Source of the DNA: Calidifontibacillus oryziterrae
Lineage (GTDB): Bacteria > Bacillota > Bacilli > Bacillales > Bacillaceae_J
Length of the DNA stretch: 64,000 nt
Direction: 5' to 3'
Assembly: GCF_000331575.1 (NCBI RefSeq)
Contig: NZ_KB223527.1
Coordinates: 1,585,842-1,649,841 of the forward strand
Shown: positions 24,451-33,683 of the stretch, one piece after another
Layout of the letters: each line of letters begins with the position of its first letter
Numbering within the stretch: position 1 is the stretch's first letter
Position numbers and translations under genes: made by a program
Notes under the pieces: generated by a model
What the model saw: only the letters and a program-made list of their open reading frames with translations
Database searches by the model: none
What the model was told of the DNA's origin: nothing

Positions 24451-24760
24451 CAATTTGTGGAAATCCGTGGCTCGTTTTTTTTTATTGATTCAATGAAGAG
24501 GGTTTTTTTCGCTGTTTTTTAACCGAGGGTTTGTGGTTATTTTTGTAAAATCAAATTTTAAAGGAGCAGCTTCACACTTGCGTGGACACCACTCCTGTTT
24601 TTTTAGTAAATATTTTTGGCGTACTAGGATGAATTTTTTCTACAGATATTTCTTTTTTCTATATAGGCCGTAGCATGGCGTGCTTTTGTGAACCTCATCT
24701 GCCAAATGAATTGGTGGCGGAAATGAAGCACCTGATTTTTTTTTCAAAAAATTCCTCAAC

Positions 24761-25423
24761 CTAAAACGTTGCCAAGCGCGCCTCTGCATCGCTATATTTC
24801 AGCAATTCTCCCCATGTGCGATAGCCGCGGTCGACAAATTGCTGCAGTAATTCACTGAAAAGGTATGCTGTCGTAAGTGCATCTCCCAACGCAGAGTGTC
24901 GCTCATAAATTCGCGTTCCAAATGCCATGGCGTACCTCTCTAAATCGCGCATTTCCCAAGATGGACTAAGAAAACCGATGACATCAAGGGTGTCAACTGT
25001 TCTCGGCTTTTTAAGAGCTTGTTTCGCTCGCCGTAATTCTTGTCTGAGTACCATTATATCGAAAGAGACATAATGCCCAACCATCGCCACACTATTATTA
25101 TTTCCAATATATTCAAAGTACTCCATTATTGCTTCAAGTGAGTCTGGAGCGCCTTTCACCTTCTCTTCGGTTATTCCCGTGAGTTCTGTTATCTTCTGCG
25201 GGATATCTCGTTTTGGTTTAACAAATGTTTGAAACGTTTGGTGTTCAAGTACTTCAAAGCCTCTCATGTTAACAGCACCTATCTCAATTAAGCGATCGGT
25301 CGTTGCTACTTGAAAACCAGTGGTCTCTGTATCATATACAGTAAAAGGGAGTTCTTCAATTGGTGTCGATAAAGGCACAGAGTCATCTAGTGGACATGAA
25401 ATTGATTTTCGCAACCAGAACAA
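24761..25423 (-). CDS. DnaQ-like 3'-5' exonuclease (DEDDh)
   Basis: 220 residues. The exonuclease motifs are visible: ExoI YDTETTGFQ, ExoII GHYVSFDIMVL and ExoIII HSALGDALTTAYL, giving the DEDDh metal-binding set. The domain is of the PolC/epsilon proofreading type but without a polymerase, so a stand-alone nuclease. It starts at ATG behind AAGGGGG. Genes of this type often follow actP and a CBS/DUF294 gene in other bacteria; here a kilobase of repeats intervenes. Confidence 0.85.
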   Translation of the reverse strand: MFWLRKSISCPLDDSVPLSTPIEELPFTVYDTETTGFQVATTDRLIEIGAVNMRGFEVLEHQTFQTFVKPKRDIPQKITELTGITEEKVKGAPDSLEAIMEYFEYIGNNNSVAMVGHYVSFDIMVLRQELRRAKQALKKPRTVDTLDVIGFLSPSWEMRDLERYAMAFGTRIYERHSALGDALTTAYLFSELLQQFVDRGYRTWGELLKYSDAEARLATF

Positions 25424-25486
25424 ACATAGGCCCCCTTTCTTCTTTCTTCCTTCCTAAAGGTGTTGAAGGTTGATGCTGAAATATCA

Positions 25487-25514
25487 CTTTCAATTACCCC
25501 CCTGTAATTGAAAG
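25487..25514. promoter_or_regulatory. Perfect 11-bp inverted repeat upstream of the exonuclease gene
   Basis: CTTTCAATTAC and GTAATTGAAAG around a CCCCCT loop, 64 bases before the start codon. There is no T-run after it on the minus strand, so an operator or leader hairpin is more likely than a terminator. Confidence 0.45.
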
Positions 25515-25874
25515 GATCGTTTCATTAAGTTTTGTATTGTTGTCCATTTATGATAGAAATAGGTTTCCGTTACAAATGGATAACTGTCGTTTAGTACTTT
25601 ACTTATGTTCGTAAGCTATCAATGCACTGTATTTTTAACTTTTATTTAGGTTGATTCTTTGCAATTTTTAGGTGTAAGTAGATTTGTGAACTCTAGCTAG
25701 ATTATTAAAATATTAGTTTTACATTTTAATAACGCCACAGAAACTTCGTAGACCAACTCTTACGATCAAAAATATTTAGATGACCATATAATATTCATTT
25801 TTTCTTACTTTGTTTCCGCTTTCATTTATAGTTGTGATTCTTTATGCTTTAATGAGCTTCAATGTGATTTAATG

Positions 25875-26070
25875 CTCTTGCTTCAAATGTGCTTCAATGT
25901 GCTTCAATGTGCTTCACTTCAAGTGCTTCATTTCCTTGAATCTACTTCAAATGTGCTTCAATGTGCTTCACTTCAAGTGCTTCATTTTTCTTGAATCTGC
26001 TTCAATGTGCTTCAATGTGCTTCACTTCAAGTGCTTCATTTCCTTGAATCTACTTCAATGTGCTTCATTT
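25875..26070 (+). repeat. 54-bp tandem array (CTTCAATGTG-rich)
   Basis: The marker GCTTCACTTCAAGTGC falls at 25911, 25965 and 26019, a 54-bp period, with partial units on both sides built of a shorter TGCTTCAA monomer. It lies in the gap between the exonuclease and DUF294 genes; bases 25520-25870 of that gap show nothing I can identify. Confidence 0.82.
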
Positions 26071-26231
26071 TTCCATATTTTGCCTCATCATTAATATTTT
26101 TCCACCCAATCGTTCCCTCTATCCAAACGTAGGCGAATTCAATTACTCTGAACTGTTTAGATACGGCCGATTTTTTCATAAAAATCTAGCAACTGATGTG
26201 ACTGATAAATCCAGATAGACACCCTTGGTAC

Positions 26232-26430
26232 CATGGCGTTGACCACAGAGGTAGCCAGGGCAGTAGCCACCAAGGAGCCTGGAACCCTACCAAGGTGGTA
26301 GCCACCCCAGTGTCCATAGCGGTATCCATAGCAGTAGCCACCAAGGAGCCTGGAACCCTACCAGGGTGGTAGCCACCCCAGTGGCCATAGCGGTATCCAT
26401 AGTGGTGGCCATAGAGGCGCCTGACCCCTC
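26232..26430. repeat. 71-bp repeat / dispersed GC-rich element behind the DUF294 gene
   Basis: CAGTAGCCACCAAGGAGCCT occurs at 26261 and 26332 (71-bp period), with a GAACCCTACCA(A/G)GGTGG segment in each and the ending GAGGCGCCTGACCCC. A related element with the same GAGCCTGGAACCC start and the same ending lies behind nuoN at 41113-41211. Open frames here are repeat translations, not genes. Confidence 0.72.
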
Positions 26431-26439
26431 CAGTTATTG

Positions 26440-28377
26440 CTAGATTGAGAATTCTCCGAGCATTTGGCTTTGGAGTTCGCGGAATGTTTTGAGCGTAAGG
26501 ATGAGTTCTTCTTTTTCTCTTGTGGTGAGGTGTGTGAATGTGAGTTTCGAAGAGGCTTTTTCCCCGCGTTTGTACCCGCCCCATTTTTGTTTAATATAGA
26601 TCATCATGACTTGTTCGAATGCTGTTTTTAAGTCGGTTGCAAAGTTTTCGGTGATGATTCCTTTGCGAACTAGGAAATCGATGCGTTCTTCTGGTGTTCC
26701 AGCCACAATTAAGTGTGATAGTGTTAAGATTTGCAGGCTGTGATGGAACGGGAAGAGAATTTCCTTTTTAATATCAATATGCTTGCGGTCCAATCTGAAT
26801 AATGACCGAATTGGATGGTCAAGGTTTGGTATCGTACGTTCCTTTTCTTCTGATGCCATCCGATATAGGAATATTTTTGCGCGCTCAAGCTGCTGAGCGA
26901 TTTGGTTCTCAAATTTTTCATTTAAGCGCAGGCTTCCATATAAATAGCGGAATGAAAAGAAGTTTTGCGCCAATAAAATATTATCGTTTGTTGCTTGGAG
27001 CATCCACTGGCGTTGCCGTGTTTCCCATGTTTTAAGGGACCCGCGCCAAATTGGATTGTTCGACATCATATGACCGATACAACGTGCGTACCCCGCTCTT
27101 TCCATATAAATAACTATTTCTTCACCGAGCAATGCAAAATATTCATCTGTCCGCTCGCGCTGACCTGCCTCACTATCTTCATATACTAAGAAATGATCCT
27201 GGTCCGTCATCATAAACTGTTCACCACGACCTGAGCTTCCCATTGTGTACCAACAGAAGTCAACTGGTGGCGTTAAGCCTTTATTCACGCGTAGCGAATC
27301 AACTGCAAGCTGAACGCAGCGCACGGCCAAACGATCATAAAGAGCCGTGATCACTTCTAAAATGTGAGTCGCTGGCACTTTATCTTGTATTAATGTTTCT
27401 AAAACTAAATAGATTGCTTCTTTAATAGATGGTAGATTCTCTTCATCGATTTGTTCAATGCGACGAAGCGTTCTTACTGTGTTTTCGTTTTTCTTCCGCA
27501 GCAAATCACCTAATGATACAATGCCAACTACTTCGTTTGTCTCCTCGTGGACTACCGGCAAATGCTTAAACCCTTGCAGCAACATAGTTGTTAAAGCAGC
27601 ATAGTAATATTCGAGCCTTGAAATTGTACTTGGATTTTTCGTCATCACATATTCAACCCGTAAATCATATGGCTTTGACTTAGCCAGTACACGATTTACA
27701 AGATCTGTTTTTGTTATAATTCCGACTAGCTTCTCTTCCTCTAAAATAACAATTGAATCGATTTTGTTTTGCGCCATTAAAGTTGATACTTCTTGAACGG
27801 TCGCTTCCTTCGTTACAGAAACTGCAGGCACCATAATATCCTGCAAACGAACAACGAAATGATTGCTTTCTGATAATTGACGCGTGATTTTTACTTGCTC
27901 AGCTAACGACATGTAAATATCCTTCAATCGCATTGCCGTTTGCTGCAATAAATAATCACGAACACCTTCATCTTCCCAGCGCTCTTGGATCACACCAAAA
28001 GGTATTAACACACCATAACAAGATTCTAGCGCTCTCACTCGAACCATTTCTTCATATTTATTTGATTTAGACACGCCTAAAAAATTCGCTAACGTCGGGA
28101 AGCCGATTAACTCGCCTTTTTGAATAACCTCTAGCGCTTCAATCCGGTCGTGCTCCTCATCATAAATATAAACTTCAGCAGACCCTTCTAGTAAAAGTAA
28201 AAGACCATCGCGCCGCTGATTTGCCTGATAAATTAATTCCGTTTGCGCATATTCCTTTATTTCACATAGTTCAAATAGCTGTTTTTCCTCATGCAAAGGC
28301 ACCCCTTTAAAAAAGGGGTGTCCTTTAATTTGTTCATAAACTTGTTGTTTATCCAATCTTTGCTTCGCTACCTTCAT
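26440..28377 (-). CDS. Cyclic-nucleotide-binding/CBS/DUF294 nucleotidyltransferase-like signalling protein
   Basis: 645 residues from the ATG at 28377, which has GAGG upstream; an in-frame ATG at 28395 has a poorer site. Order: cNMP-binding domain (about 10-130), two CBS domains (about 165-290), a GlnD-like nucleotidyltransferase domain with GSSGRGEQFMMTDQDH carrying the G-S and D-x-D residues, and a C-terminal DUF294_C helical domain. The family is repeatedly found with acetate symporters and is thought to sense nucleotides and control them; target and chemistry are not established. The gene start overlaps the end of actP by 29 bases, implying one transcript. Confidence 0.88.
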   Translation of the reverse strand: MKVAKQRLDKQQVYEQIKGHPFFKGVPLHEEKQLFELCEIKEYAQTELIYQANQRRDGLLLLLEGSAEVYIYDEEHDRIEALEVIQKGELIGFPTLANFLGVSKSNKYEEMVRVRALESCYGVLIPFGVIQERWEDEGVRDYLLQQTAMRLKDIYMSLAEQVKITRQLSESNHFVVRLQDIMVPAVSVTKEATVQEVSTLMAQNKIDSIVILEEEKLVGIITKTDLVNRVLAKSKPYDLRVEYVMTKNPSTISRLEYYYAALTTMLLQGFKHLPVVHEETNEVVGIVSLGDLLRKKNENTVRTLRRIEQIDEENLPSIKEAIYLVLETLIQDKVPATHILEVITALYDRLAVRCVQLAVDSLRVNKGLTPPVDFCWYTMGSSGRGEQFMMTDQDHFLVYEDSEAGQRERTDEYFALLGEEIVIYMERAGYARCIGHMMSNNPIWRGSLKTWETRQRQWMLQATNDNILLAQNFFSFRYLYGSLRLNEKFENQIAQQLERAKIFLYRMASEEKERTIPNLDHPIRSLFRLDRKHIDIKKEILFPFHHSLQILTLSHLIVAGTPEERIDFLVRKGIITENFATDLKTAFEQVMMIYIKQKWGGYKRGEKASSKLTFTHLTTREKEELILTLKTFRELQSQMLGEFSI

Positions 28378-30022
28378 CCATCCATACCTCGCCATCTTTG
28401 TATGTCATTTGCTCTGGATAACGTAGATCAAGTACTTCTTCTTGGCTCTCAATTGATGGTGCTGGTGTTGCAAGTGATACAAGGATATTAGCTAAGAAAC
28501 CAGCTGCAGCTCCAAACAGACCTGCCCCTGTATCGATAATACCTGCGACTGTAAAGCCGCCATATTTTGCTGCAAAAATATAAGCTAATGTTACAGCAAG
28601 TCCGATTACCATACCCGCGATAACGCCTTGTGCATTCGAACGCTTCCACCATACACCTAGCATAAGTGCTGGGAAGAATGAACCTGCTGCAAGCGCGAAC
28701 GCCCATGCAACAATCTGTGTAATAACCCCTGGTGGGTTTAATGCAACTAAACCAGCAATTACTGTCGCGATCAGGATTGACCAACGACCAACTAAAAGAC
28801 GTTTTTTCTCATTTGCCTTTGGATTAATTGTACGATAGTAAATATCATGTGCCAACGCAGATGAAATTGTAATCATTAGACCACCTGCTGTTGAAAGTGC
28901 CGCAGCCATTGCTCCAGCAGCTACTAAACCGATAACGAACATACCAAGGTTTGCAATTTCTGGTGTCGCCATAACGACGATGTCGTTAGCGATAACAAGC
29001 TCTGCCCATTGTAAAATTCCGTCGCCATTTGCATCTGCAATTTGCAGTTTACCAGTTTCAATCCATGATCCTGTCCAAGCCGGTAAGTTTGCCATTTGTT
29101 GACCAGCTACTTGAGTCATAAGGATAAAACGAGAGAACGCTGCGTATGCTGGTGCTGATAAGTATAACAACGCGATGAACAATAATGCCCAAGCACCAGA
29201 CCAACGAGCTGCTTTCATTGTTGGAACTGTATAGAAACGTACAATTACGTGCGGAAGTCCCGCTGTACCAGCCATTAGCGTAAACATTAATGCTAAGAAC
29301 TGTGCTTTTGTACCATTTGTAAATGGTGCAAAATATTGTGATACACCCAATGCTTCATCAAGCTCTTTAAATTCAGATACGATATGACCATATGATAACC
29401 AAGGAATTGGGTTACCAGTGATTTGTAATGACATGAAGATTACCGGTACTAGGTAGGCAGTGATTAATACAATATACTGCGCAACCTGTGTCCAAGTGAT
29501 CCCTTTCATACCACCCATTGTAGCGTAGAAAGCGATTAATACAACCCCGATTAATGTTCCTACTTTTGCATCTACCTCTAGTAGACGTCCAATTACAACC
29601 CCTGAACCTGATAACTGTCCGATTGAGTACGTAAAGCAGATAATGATTGTTGCAATCGCACCGATCAAGCGTGCTTTATCACTTCTGTAACGGTCACCTA
29701 AGAATTCAGGTACTGTATAACGACCGTACTTACGAAGCTGTGGTGCTAGAAGGAAGGTTAACATTAAGTAACCACCTGTCCAACCCATGATATACGCTAA
29801 ACCATCATACCCTAGAAGCATGATTGTACCAGCCATACCGATAAACGATGCAGCACTCATCCAGTCCGCGCCAATCGCCATACCATTCCAAACTGGTGAT
29901 ACTCCACGTCCTGAAACGTAGAAATCAGATGTAGATTTCGCTGTATTATAAATGGCTATCCCGATATAAAGTGCAAATGATGCCAATATAAACGCCATTG
30001 ATACTATAAACTGTTGATCCAT
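28349..30022 (-). CDS. actP: Cation/acetate symporter ActP (sodium:solute symporter family)
   Basis: 557 residues with about 13 membrane helices. SSS-family markers are visible, including GRGVSPVWNGMAIGADWMSA at the first helix pair and GTAGLPHVIVRFYTVPT. ActP-type proteins take up acetate and other short carboxylates with a cation. It sits between a DUF485 gene (upstream, 158-bp gap) and the DUF294 gene, the standard actP cluster. Whether Na+ or H+ is used cannot be read from sequence. Confidence 0.92.
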   Translation of the reverse strand: MDQQFIVSMAFILASFALYIGIAIYNTAKSTSDFYVSGRGVSPVWNGMAIGADWMSAASFIGMAGTIMLLGYDGLAYIMGWTGGYLMLTFLLAPQLRKYGRYTVPEFLGDRYRSDKARLIGAIATIIICFTYSIGQLSGSGVVIGRLLEVDAKVGTLIGVVLIAFYATMGGMKGITWTQVAQYIVLITAYLVPVIFMSLQITGNPIPWLSYGHIVSEFKELDEALGVSQYFAPFTNGTKAQFLALMFTLMAGTAGLPHVIVRFYTVPTMKAARWSGAWALLFIALLYLSAPAYAAFSRFILMTQVAGQQMANLPAWTGSWIETGKLQIADANGDGILQWAELVIANDIVVMATPEIANLGMFVIGLVAAGAMAAALSTAGGLMITISSALAHDIYYRTINPKANEKKRLLVGRWSILIATVIAGLVALNPPGVITQIVAWAFALAAGSFFPALMLGVWWKRSNAQGVIAGMVIGLAVTLAYIFAAKYGGFTVAGIIDTGAGLFGAAAGFLANILVSLATPAPSIESQEEVLDLRYPEQMTYKDGEVWMDEGSEAKIG

Positions 30023-30180
30023 ATAGACCCCCCTGTATTTTTAATATTTTTTGTTACTACTTACTACTTTCTCCCTATTTAAAAAAGTATAAGATTAGTA
30101 ATCGTTGCTTTCACAATACTTATAAAAGATTGCTATATGCACATTTATTTTTCATTCTTCAATTACTTATAAAGGATTGT

Positions 30181-30483
30181 TTAATGCTCGACTGTTTTTC
30201 CATTACTTAAAGCTTCATTACGCTTCTCGTCAATGCCAAACTTTTTGTCGATCTTATCACTAACAATTGCATTTATAAATAATAGAAGTACGAACGTTAA
30301 TACTGCACCTTGTGCTCCCATGAAGTAATGGAACGGCATTCCATTAAAAGTCATTCCTGCAAATGCTTCTGCAGACGCAACAATAACGAATGAAGCAATG
30401 AATCCAATTGCTAAATAGATAATAATGTTTCTTGTTCGTGCTTTGAAATAAGCATCTGCAATACTTTTGTCAATCTTCTTCAT
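30181..30483 (-). CDS. DUF485 membrane protein (YjcH-like)
   Basis: 100 residues, two membrane helices (about 18-40 and 53-75) with the family pattern ADAYFKARTRNIIIYLAIGF and FNGMPFHYFMGAQGAVLTFVLL. DUF485 proteins nearly always precede actP and are taken as an accessory subunit of the symporter. It starts at ATG behind GGGGG and is the first gene of the cluster. Confidence 0.9.
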   Translation of the reverse strand: MKKIDKSIADAYFKARTRNIIIYLAIGFIASFVIVASAEAFAGMTFNGMPFHYFMGAQGAVLTFVLLLFINAIVSDKIDKKFGIDEKRNEALSNGKTVEH

Positions 30484-30651
30484 TCAAGATTTCCCCCTTT
30501 ACTTATTTGCTAGCCAAAAAAACTTTCTCCCCTTGTTACAAAAAGCTACATTATCCATGATCCTCTTAGTAACACCACCTCCTTAAAGTAATTTTGTTGA
30601 AACTATCGATTCATACTCTAGTTGCAAAGTTCTCGCCCCTTGATTATCTCT

Positions 30652-30990
30652 CGGAATACATGATCTTCTTTCGAACTCACGACTAGCTTTCGAACTCATG
30701 ATCATCTCTTGAGCTAATGATTATCTCTCGATGGAATTGATAATCTTTCGAATCATGACTTACTTTCGAACTCTTGATCATCTCTTGAGCTAATGATTAT
30801 CTCTCGATGGAATTGATAATCTTTCGAATCATGACTTACTTTCGAACTCTTGATCATCTCTTGAGCTAATGATTATCTCTCGATAGAATTGATAATCTTT
30901 CGAATCATGACTTACTTTCGAACTCTTGATCATCTCTTGAACTCACGATCTTCTTTCGAACACGATCATCTCTGAAACTACGATTATCTC
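30652..30990 (+). repeat. 76-bp tandem array (TCTTTCGAAC-rich)
   Basis: GATCATCTCTTGAGCTAATG marks units at 30700, 30776 and 30852, and a variant unit starts at 30928, exactly 76 bp apart. Inside each unit TTCGAA and TCTCTCGAT motifs recur, pointing to an older shorter monomer. The array fills most of the gap between a 60-residue membrane protein gene and the DUF485 gene. Confidence 0.85.
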
Positions 30991-31001
30991 TTGAGCTTCG
31001 A

Positions 31002-31184
31002 TTATCTTAGATCGAAAATAAATTGGACCGTCTCCCAAAATGGTAATGGAACCATTAATATTTTGATAAATAAGTAGCCAAAGATTCCTAAAAACGGTAC
31101 TGACAATAACGCTAGCTTTTGTTTCTTTATTGCGAAAAAGACACATAAAACAGTGATAATTCCATATAGAATGACTAAAAACAT
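31002..31184 (-). CDS. Small membrane protein (60 residues)
   Basis: FLVILYGIITVLCVFFAIKK and a second hydrophobic stretch LALLSVPFLGIFGYLFIKILM give two membrane helices with a short basic turn. It is supported by ATG preceded by GGGGGG at good spacing. I do not recognise the family. It may belong to the acetate-symporter transcript or stand alone. Confidence 0.55.
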   Translation of the reverse strand: MFLVILYGIITVLCVFFAIKKQKLALLSVPFLGIFGYLFIKILMVPLPFWETVQFIFDLR

Positions 31185-31673
31185 CGAGATCCCCCCAGAC
31201 CTTATTCATAGTTGTTGGTCCGCTATTACAATTTGCGGAAATGCCTTTAAGACAAGATTTTATAACTTTATTACATGTAAGCGTATTCAATTAGCGAGGC
31301 AAATTTTTTATAACTTTAAAAAATGATAGGGAGCTTCCTGATCTAACTTTTCTTTAGGTTGTCCCTTTTATTCAGGTTGTCCCTTTTATTCACTGGAAGA
31401 CATGTAAATGAACTTTTTGGCCGAAGACTTTAGTACTATGCTAAATGGCTTTCCACTGTGACTTTAGTATGAAATTGCGATGATCTTTGAGGTAAATACT
31501 AGCCTTTTTTCATAAATGTATGTGTTTTAGTATTATGACAGTACCATCTGTTTTATAACACAAATTTTTAGAAAATTCATATATTTGTATTTAAACAGAT
31601 GAATTTAGGTATCGTCAAGCAATTTATTGAAGGTTTTCTGCATTTTTTTGTATGAAACTACTTTTTATTTTAA
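31185..31673. other. Intergenic gap with one short duplication
   Basis: Contains a tandem duplication of CAGGTTGTCCCTTTTATTC-like sequence at about 31358-31395 and otherwise nothing I can identify as a gene or RNA. Confidence 0.5.
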
Positions 31674-31704
31674 AAAAAGCAGCTCTATCATAGCTACTTT
31701 TTCT
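31674..31704 (-). terminator. Rho-independent terminator overlapping a stop codon
   Basis: AAAAAGTAGCT and AGCTGCTTTTTTT on the minus strand form the stem and T-run. It overlaps the last codons of the 99-residue membrane protein gene. Confidence 0.72.
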
Positions 31705-31993
31705 TCGTTTTAATTTTGTTATAATAATAAATTATTAGTGAGACTACTAGTAAGAAAACAAGGAATAACAGTATGGTAGTAAGATCCATATTCGAATTTG
31801 TAAGTGACACATCTTGTGAGCTTGTCAAAATTTTCGTTGGCATTGTGCTACTCGTGGAGATTTTGCTTGAAGAAAAAGTTGATAACATCCAATCGAACCA
31901 GCCAAGTTTAGAGCCTTCATAGATTACAATTGACCAAACAGAAATACAAACTATAAATAATAGTAATATAATGATTTTTAATCTGTTCTTCAT
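31694..31993 (-). CDS. Small two-helix membrane protein of unknown function
   Basis: 99 residues from the ATG at 31993, preceded by GAGGTGAG; an in-frame upstream start at 32020 lacks a site. One helix lies near the N-terminus (LKIIILLLFIVCISVWSIVIY), a Ser/Thr-rich extracytoplasmic loop follows (about 40-70), then a second helix (LTTILLFLVFLLVVSLIIYY) and a Lys-rich end. Both ends would be cytoplasmic. No family recognised; its place next to spoIIQ could hint at sporulation but nothing in the sequence proves it. Confidence 0.55.
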   Translation of the reverse strand: MKNRLKIIILLLFIVCISVWSIVIYEGSKLGWFDWMLSTFSSSKISTSSTMPTKILTSSQDVSLTNSNMDLTTILLFLVFLLVVSLIIYYYNKIKTKKK

Positions 31994-32395
31994 TTGGCTC
32001 ACCTCGCTCATTTTTTTCAAAAAATCACGATGGGAAACAACGGCATTTTGTGATGATCAACAATTTTTGCTATTTTGAACCTATACTGTTCATGTCAATT
32101 ATAACAGTATTCTAGTAACTTAGTGTGTTTCGCGCTATATTTACTGTATTTATAGCAAATTTTCGACTGGACAACTAGGGTACTTTGACCGATTGTGCAA
32201 AAAAATAACCTTGGATTAAATTTTTCCAAGGTTTCGATCACCATTTTTTGATCCGAGAAAATTATTAATTTTTTGTAGAAAGTAATTTGTTAAACTGAGA
32301 ACCTTTGTATTTTGATCTAAACACTTGTTTGTCAGTTTTGTCATCAAGACTTGATTGTCTGATTTAATATGAATTATTTTCAGACTGAATACTGA

Positions 32396-32620
32396 TTCTT
32401 CTTCATCTTAATGTGAATCATCATCAACTTGATTGAGAATCTTCAGCTTGATTGAGAATCCTCAACTTGATTGAGAATCCTCAGCTTGATTGAGAATCCT
32501 CAGCTTGATTGAGAATCTTCATCAACTCGATTACAAATCTTCTTCAGCTTAATGTGAATTTTCAGCTTGATTGTGAATCTTCATCTTAATGTGAATCATC
32601 ATCAGCTCGATTGTGAATTA
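32396..32620 (+). repeat. 19-bp tandem repeats at the 3' end of spoIIQ
   Basis: CTTGATTGAGAAT marks units at 32428, 32447, 32466, 32485 and 32504 (19-bp period). More diverged copies (CTTAATGTGAATCATCATCA) continue into the spoIIQ coding end at 32602. The rest of the 608-base gap (31994-32395) is AT-rich without a supported gene. Confidence 0.8.
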
Positions 32621-33501
32621 TCTTCAGAAGCTTCGCCTTCATCGGCATTTTCAGCACTGTCAGCTGCATTTGCCTCATCTACATTTTCATTCGTAGCTTC
32701 TGTTTGTTGCTTTTCATTTGCAGTATTTGCTTCCGATTTTTCATTCACAGCTTCAGCCTCTTTTTCTTTCTTGGCTTCATTTTTTGCTGCTTCAGCCTTA
32801 ACATCTATTGAAGAAAGTGGCTTGTTGAAAAATTCAATCGGATTTACTGGTTCATTGTTTTGACGTATCTCAAAATGGACATGCACCCCGGCATCCTTGT
32901 CATAAATGCTTGTCCCTGCTGTACCAATGACTTCACCTTGAACAACTTCAGTACCTTGCTCAACATGCATTTCATCTAAACTTTGATAGAATGTCACGAC
33001 ATCGTTCTCATGCTTAATTTCTACTACATTACCTAAAATTGGATCGTTTTCAGCTCGAATGACTGTACCACTAAGTGATGCGGCAACATCAAAGCTTTCG
33101 CCATTTTCCATGGCAATGTCAATTCCAGTGCTAGGATAATAAGTATTATTATAGACAACGAGAGCAGCTTCTTGTTCTTCACTGGATGCATTATTATCAT
33201 AGAATTGCTTTTTAATCTTCACTTCGTTTTCGTCTAGTACAGGCATTTTGAAGTTTTCTTCTAGAGCGTTAACCGGAACGGCTTCCTGTTGATCCGGATA
33301 TTGCGAGAGTTGTTTATCTGCTACATCCTGAACGTTGTCAGTTTCATTTCCAATAATATCATCCGTTGCAGCCTGGTACCAAAGCACTCCTGTTAAAATT
33401 AGTGCTGCACTCCCAAGATAGATTGCTGGTAATACCCATTTCTTTTTTGTGATACGTTTCCACTTTGAACTTCGGGAAGTTAGTTTTTCTTCCTCTTTCA
33501 T
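32602..33501 (-). CDS. spoIIQ: Stage II sporulation protein SpoIIQ (M23/LytM-like)
   Basis: 299 residues. A cytoplasmic N-terminus and one membrane helix (WVLPAIYLGSAALILTGVLWY) precede an extracellular LytM domain (about 125-225). SpoIIQ sits in the forespore membrane and binds SpoIIIAH across the space to form the feeding-tube channel. The zinc motif is incomplete: PSTGIDIA has Ser where active LytM enzymes have His, as in B. subtilis SpoIIQ, while the H-x-H (VHVHFEI) is kept. The C-terminal 70 residues are Ala/Glu/Asn/Lys low complexity and merge into a 19-bp repeat array. Start ATG follows GAGGTGATG. Confidence 0.93.
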   Translation of the reverse strand: MKEEEKLTSRSSKWKRITKKKWVLPAIYLGSAALILTGVLWYQAATDDIIGNETDNVQDVADKQLSQYPDQQEAVPVNALEENFKMPVLDENEVKIKKQFYDNNASSEEQEAALVVYNNTYYPSTGIDIAMENGESFDVAASLSGTVIRAENDPILGNVVEIKHENDVVTFYQSLDEMHVEQGTEVVQGEVIGTAGTSIYDKDAGVHVHFEIRQNNEPVNPIEFFNKPLSSIDVKAEAAKNEAKKEKEAEAVNEKSEANTANEKQQTEATNENVDEANAADSAENADEGEASEDNSQSS

Positions 33502-33576
33502 TTTTTCATCACCTCAGCAACCATTCTGAACAATTGTCTCGAATTCTATACATCTTTTAAAAAAGTTTTTTTGGAT

Positions 33577-33606
33577 TATTTTTCGACAAATCGCGCAGAA
33601 TTATGC
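33577..33606 (-). promoter_or_regulatory. Possible sigma-F promoter of spoIIQ
   Basis: GCATA (minus strand, 33602-33606), 15-base spacing, then TCGAAAAATA, which fits the 3' part of the sigma-F -10 element but lacks its GG. spoIIQ is a sigma-F gene in B. subtilis. Confidence 0.42.
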
Positions 33607-33683
33607 ATGGGGGAAAGGTTTTTTTTAGTCATTTTGTGTACGGTTGGCTTATCTAGTTCAATAGGGAAAACAAATGAGGTTAA

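Noticed and set aside
26186..26584. Minus-strand frame of 132 codons
   Set aside because: It overlaps the DUF294 gene end and then runs through the 71-bp repeat; its GYRYGHWGGY-type sequence is repeat translation.
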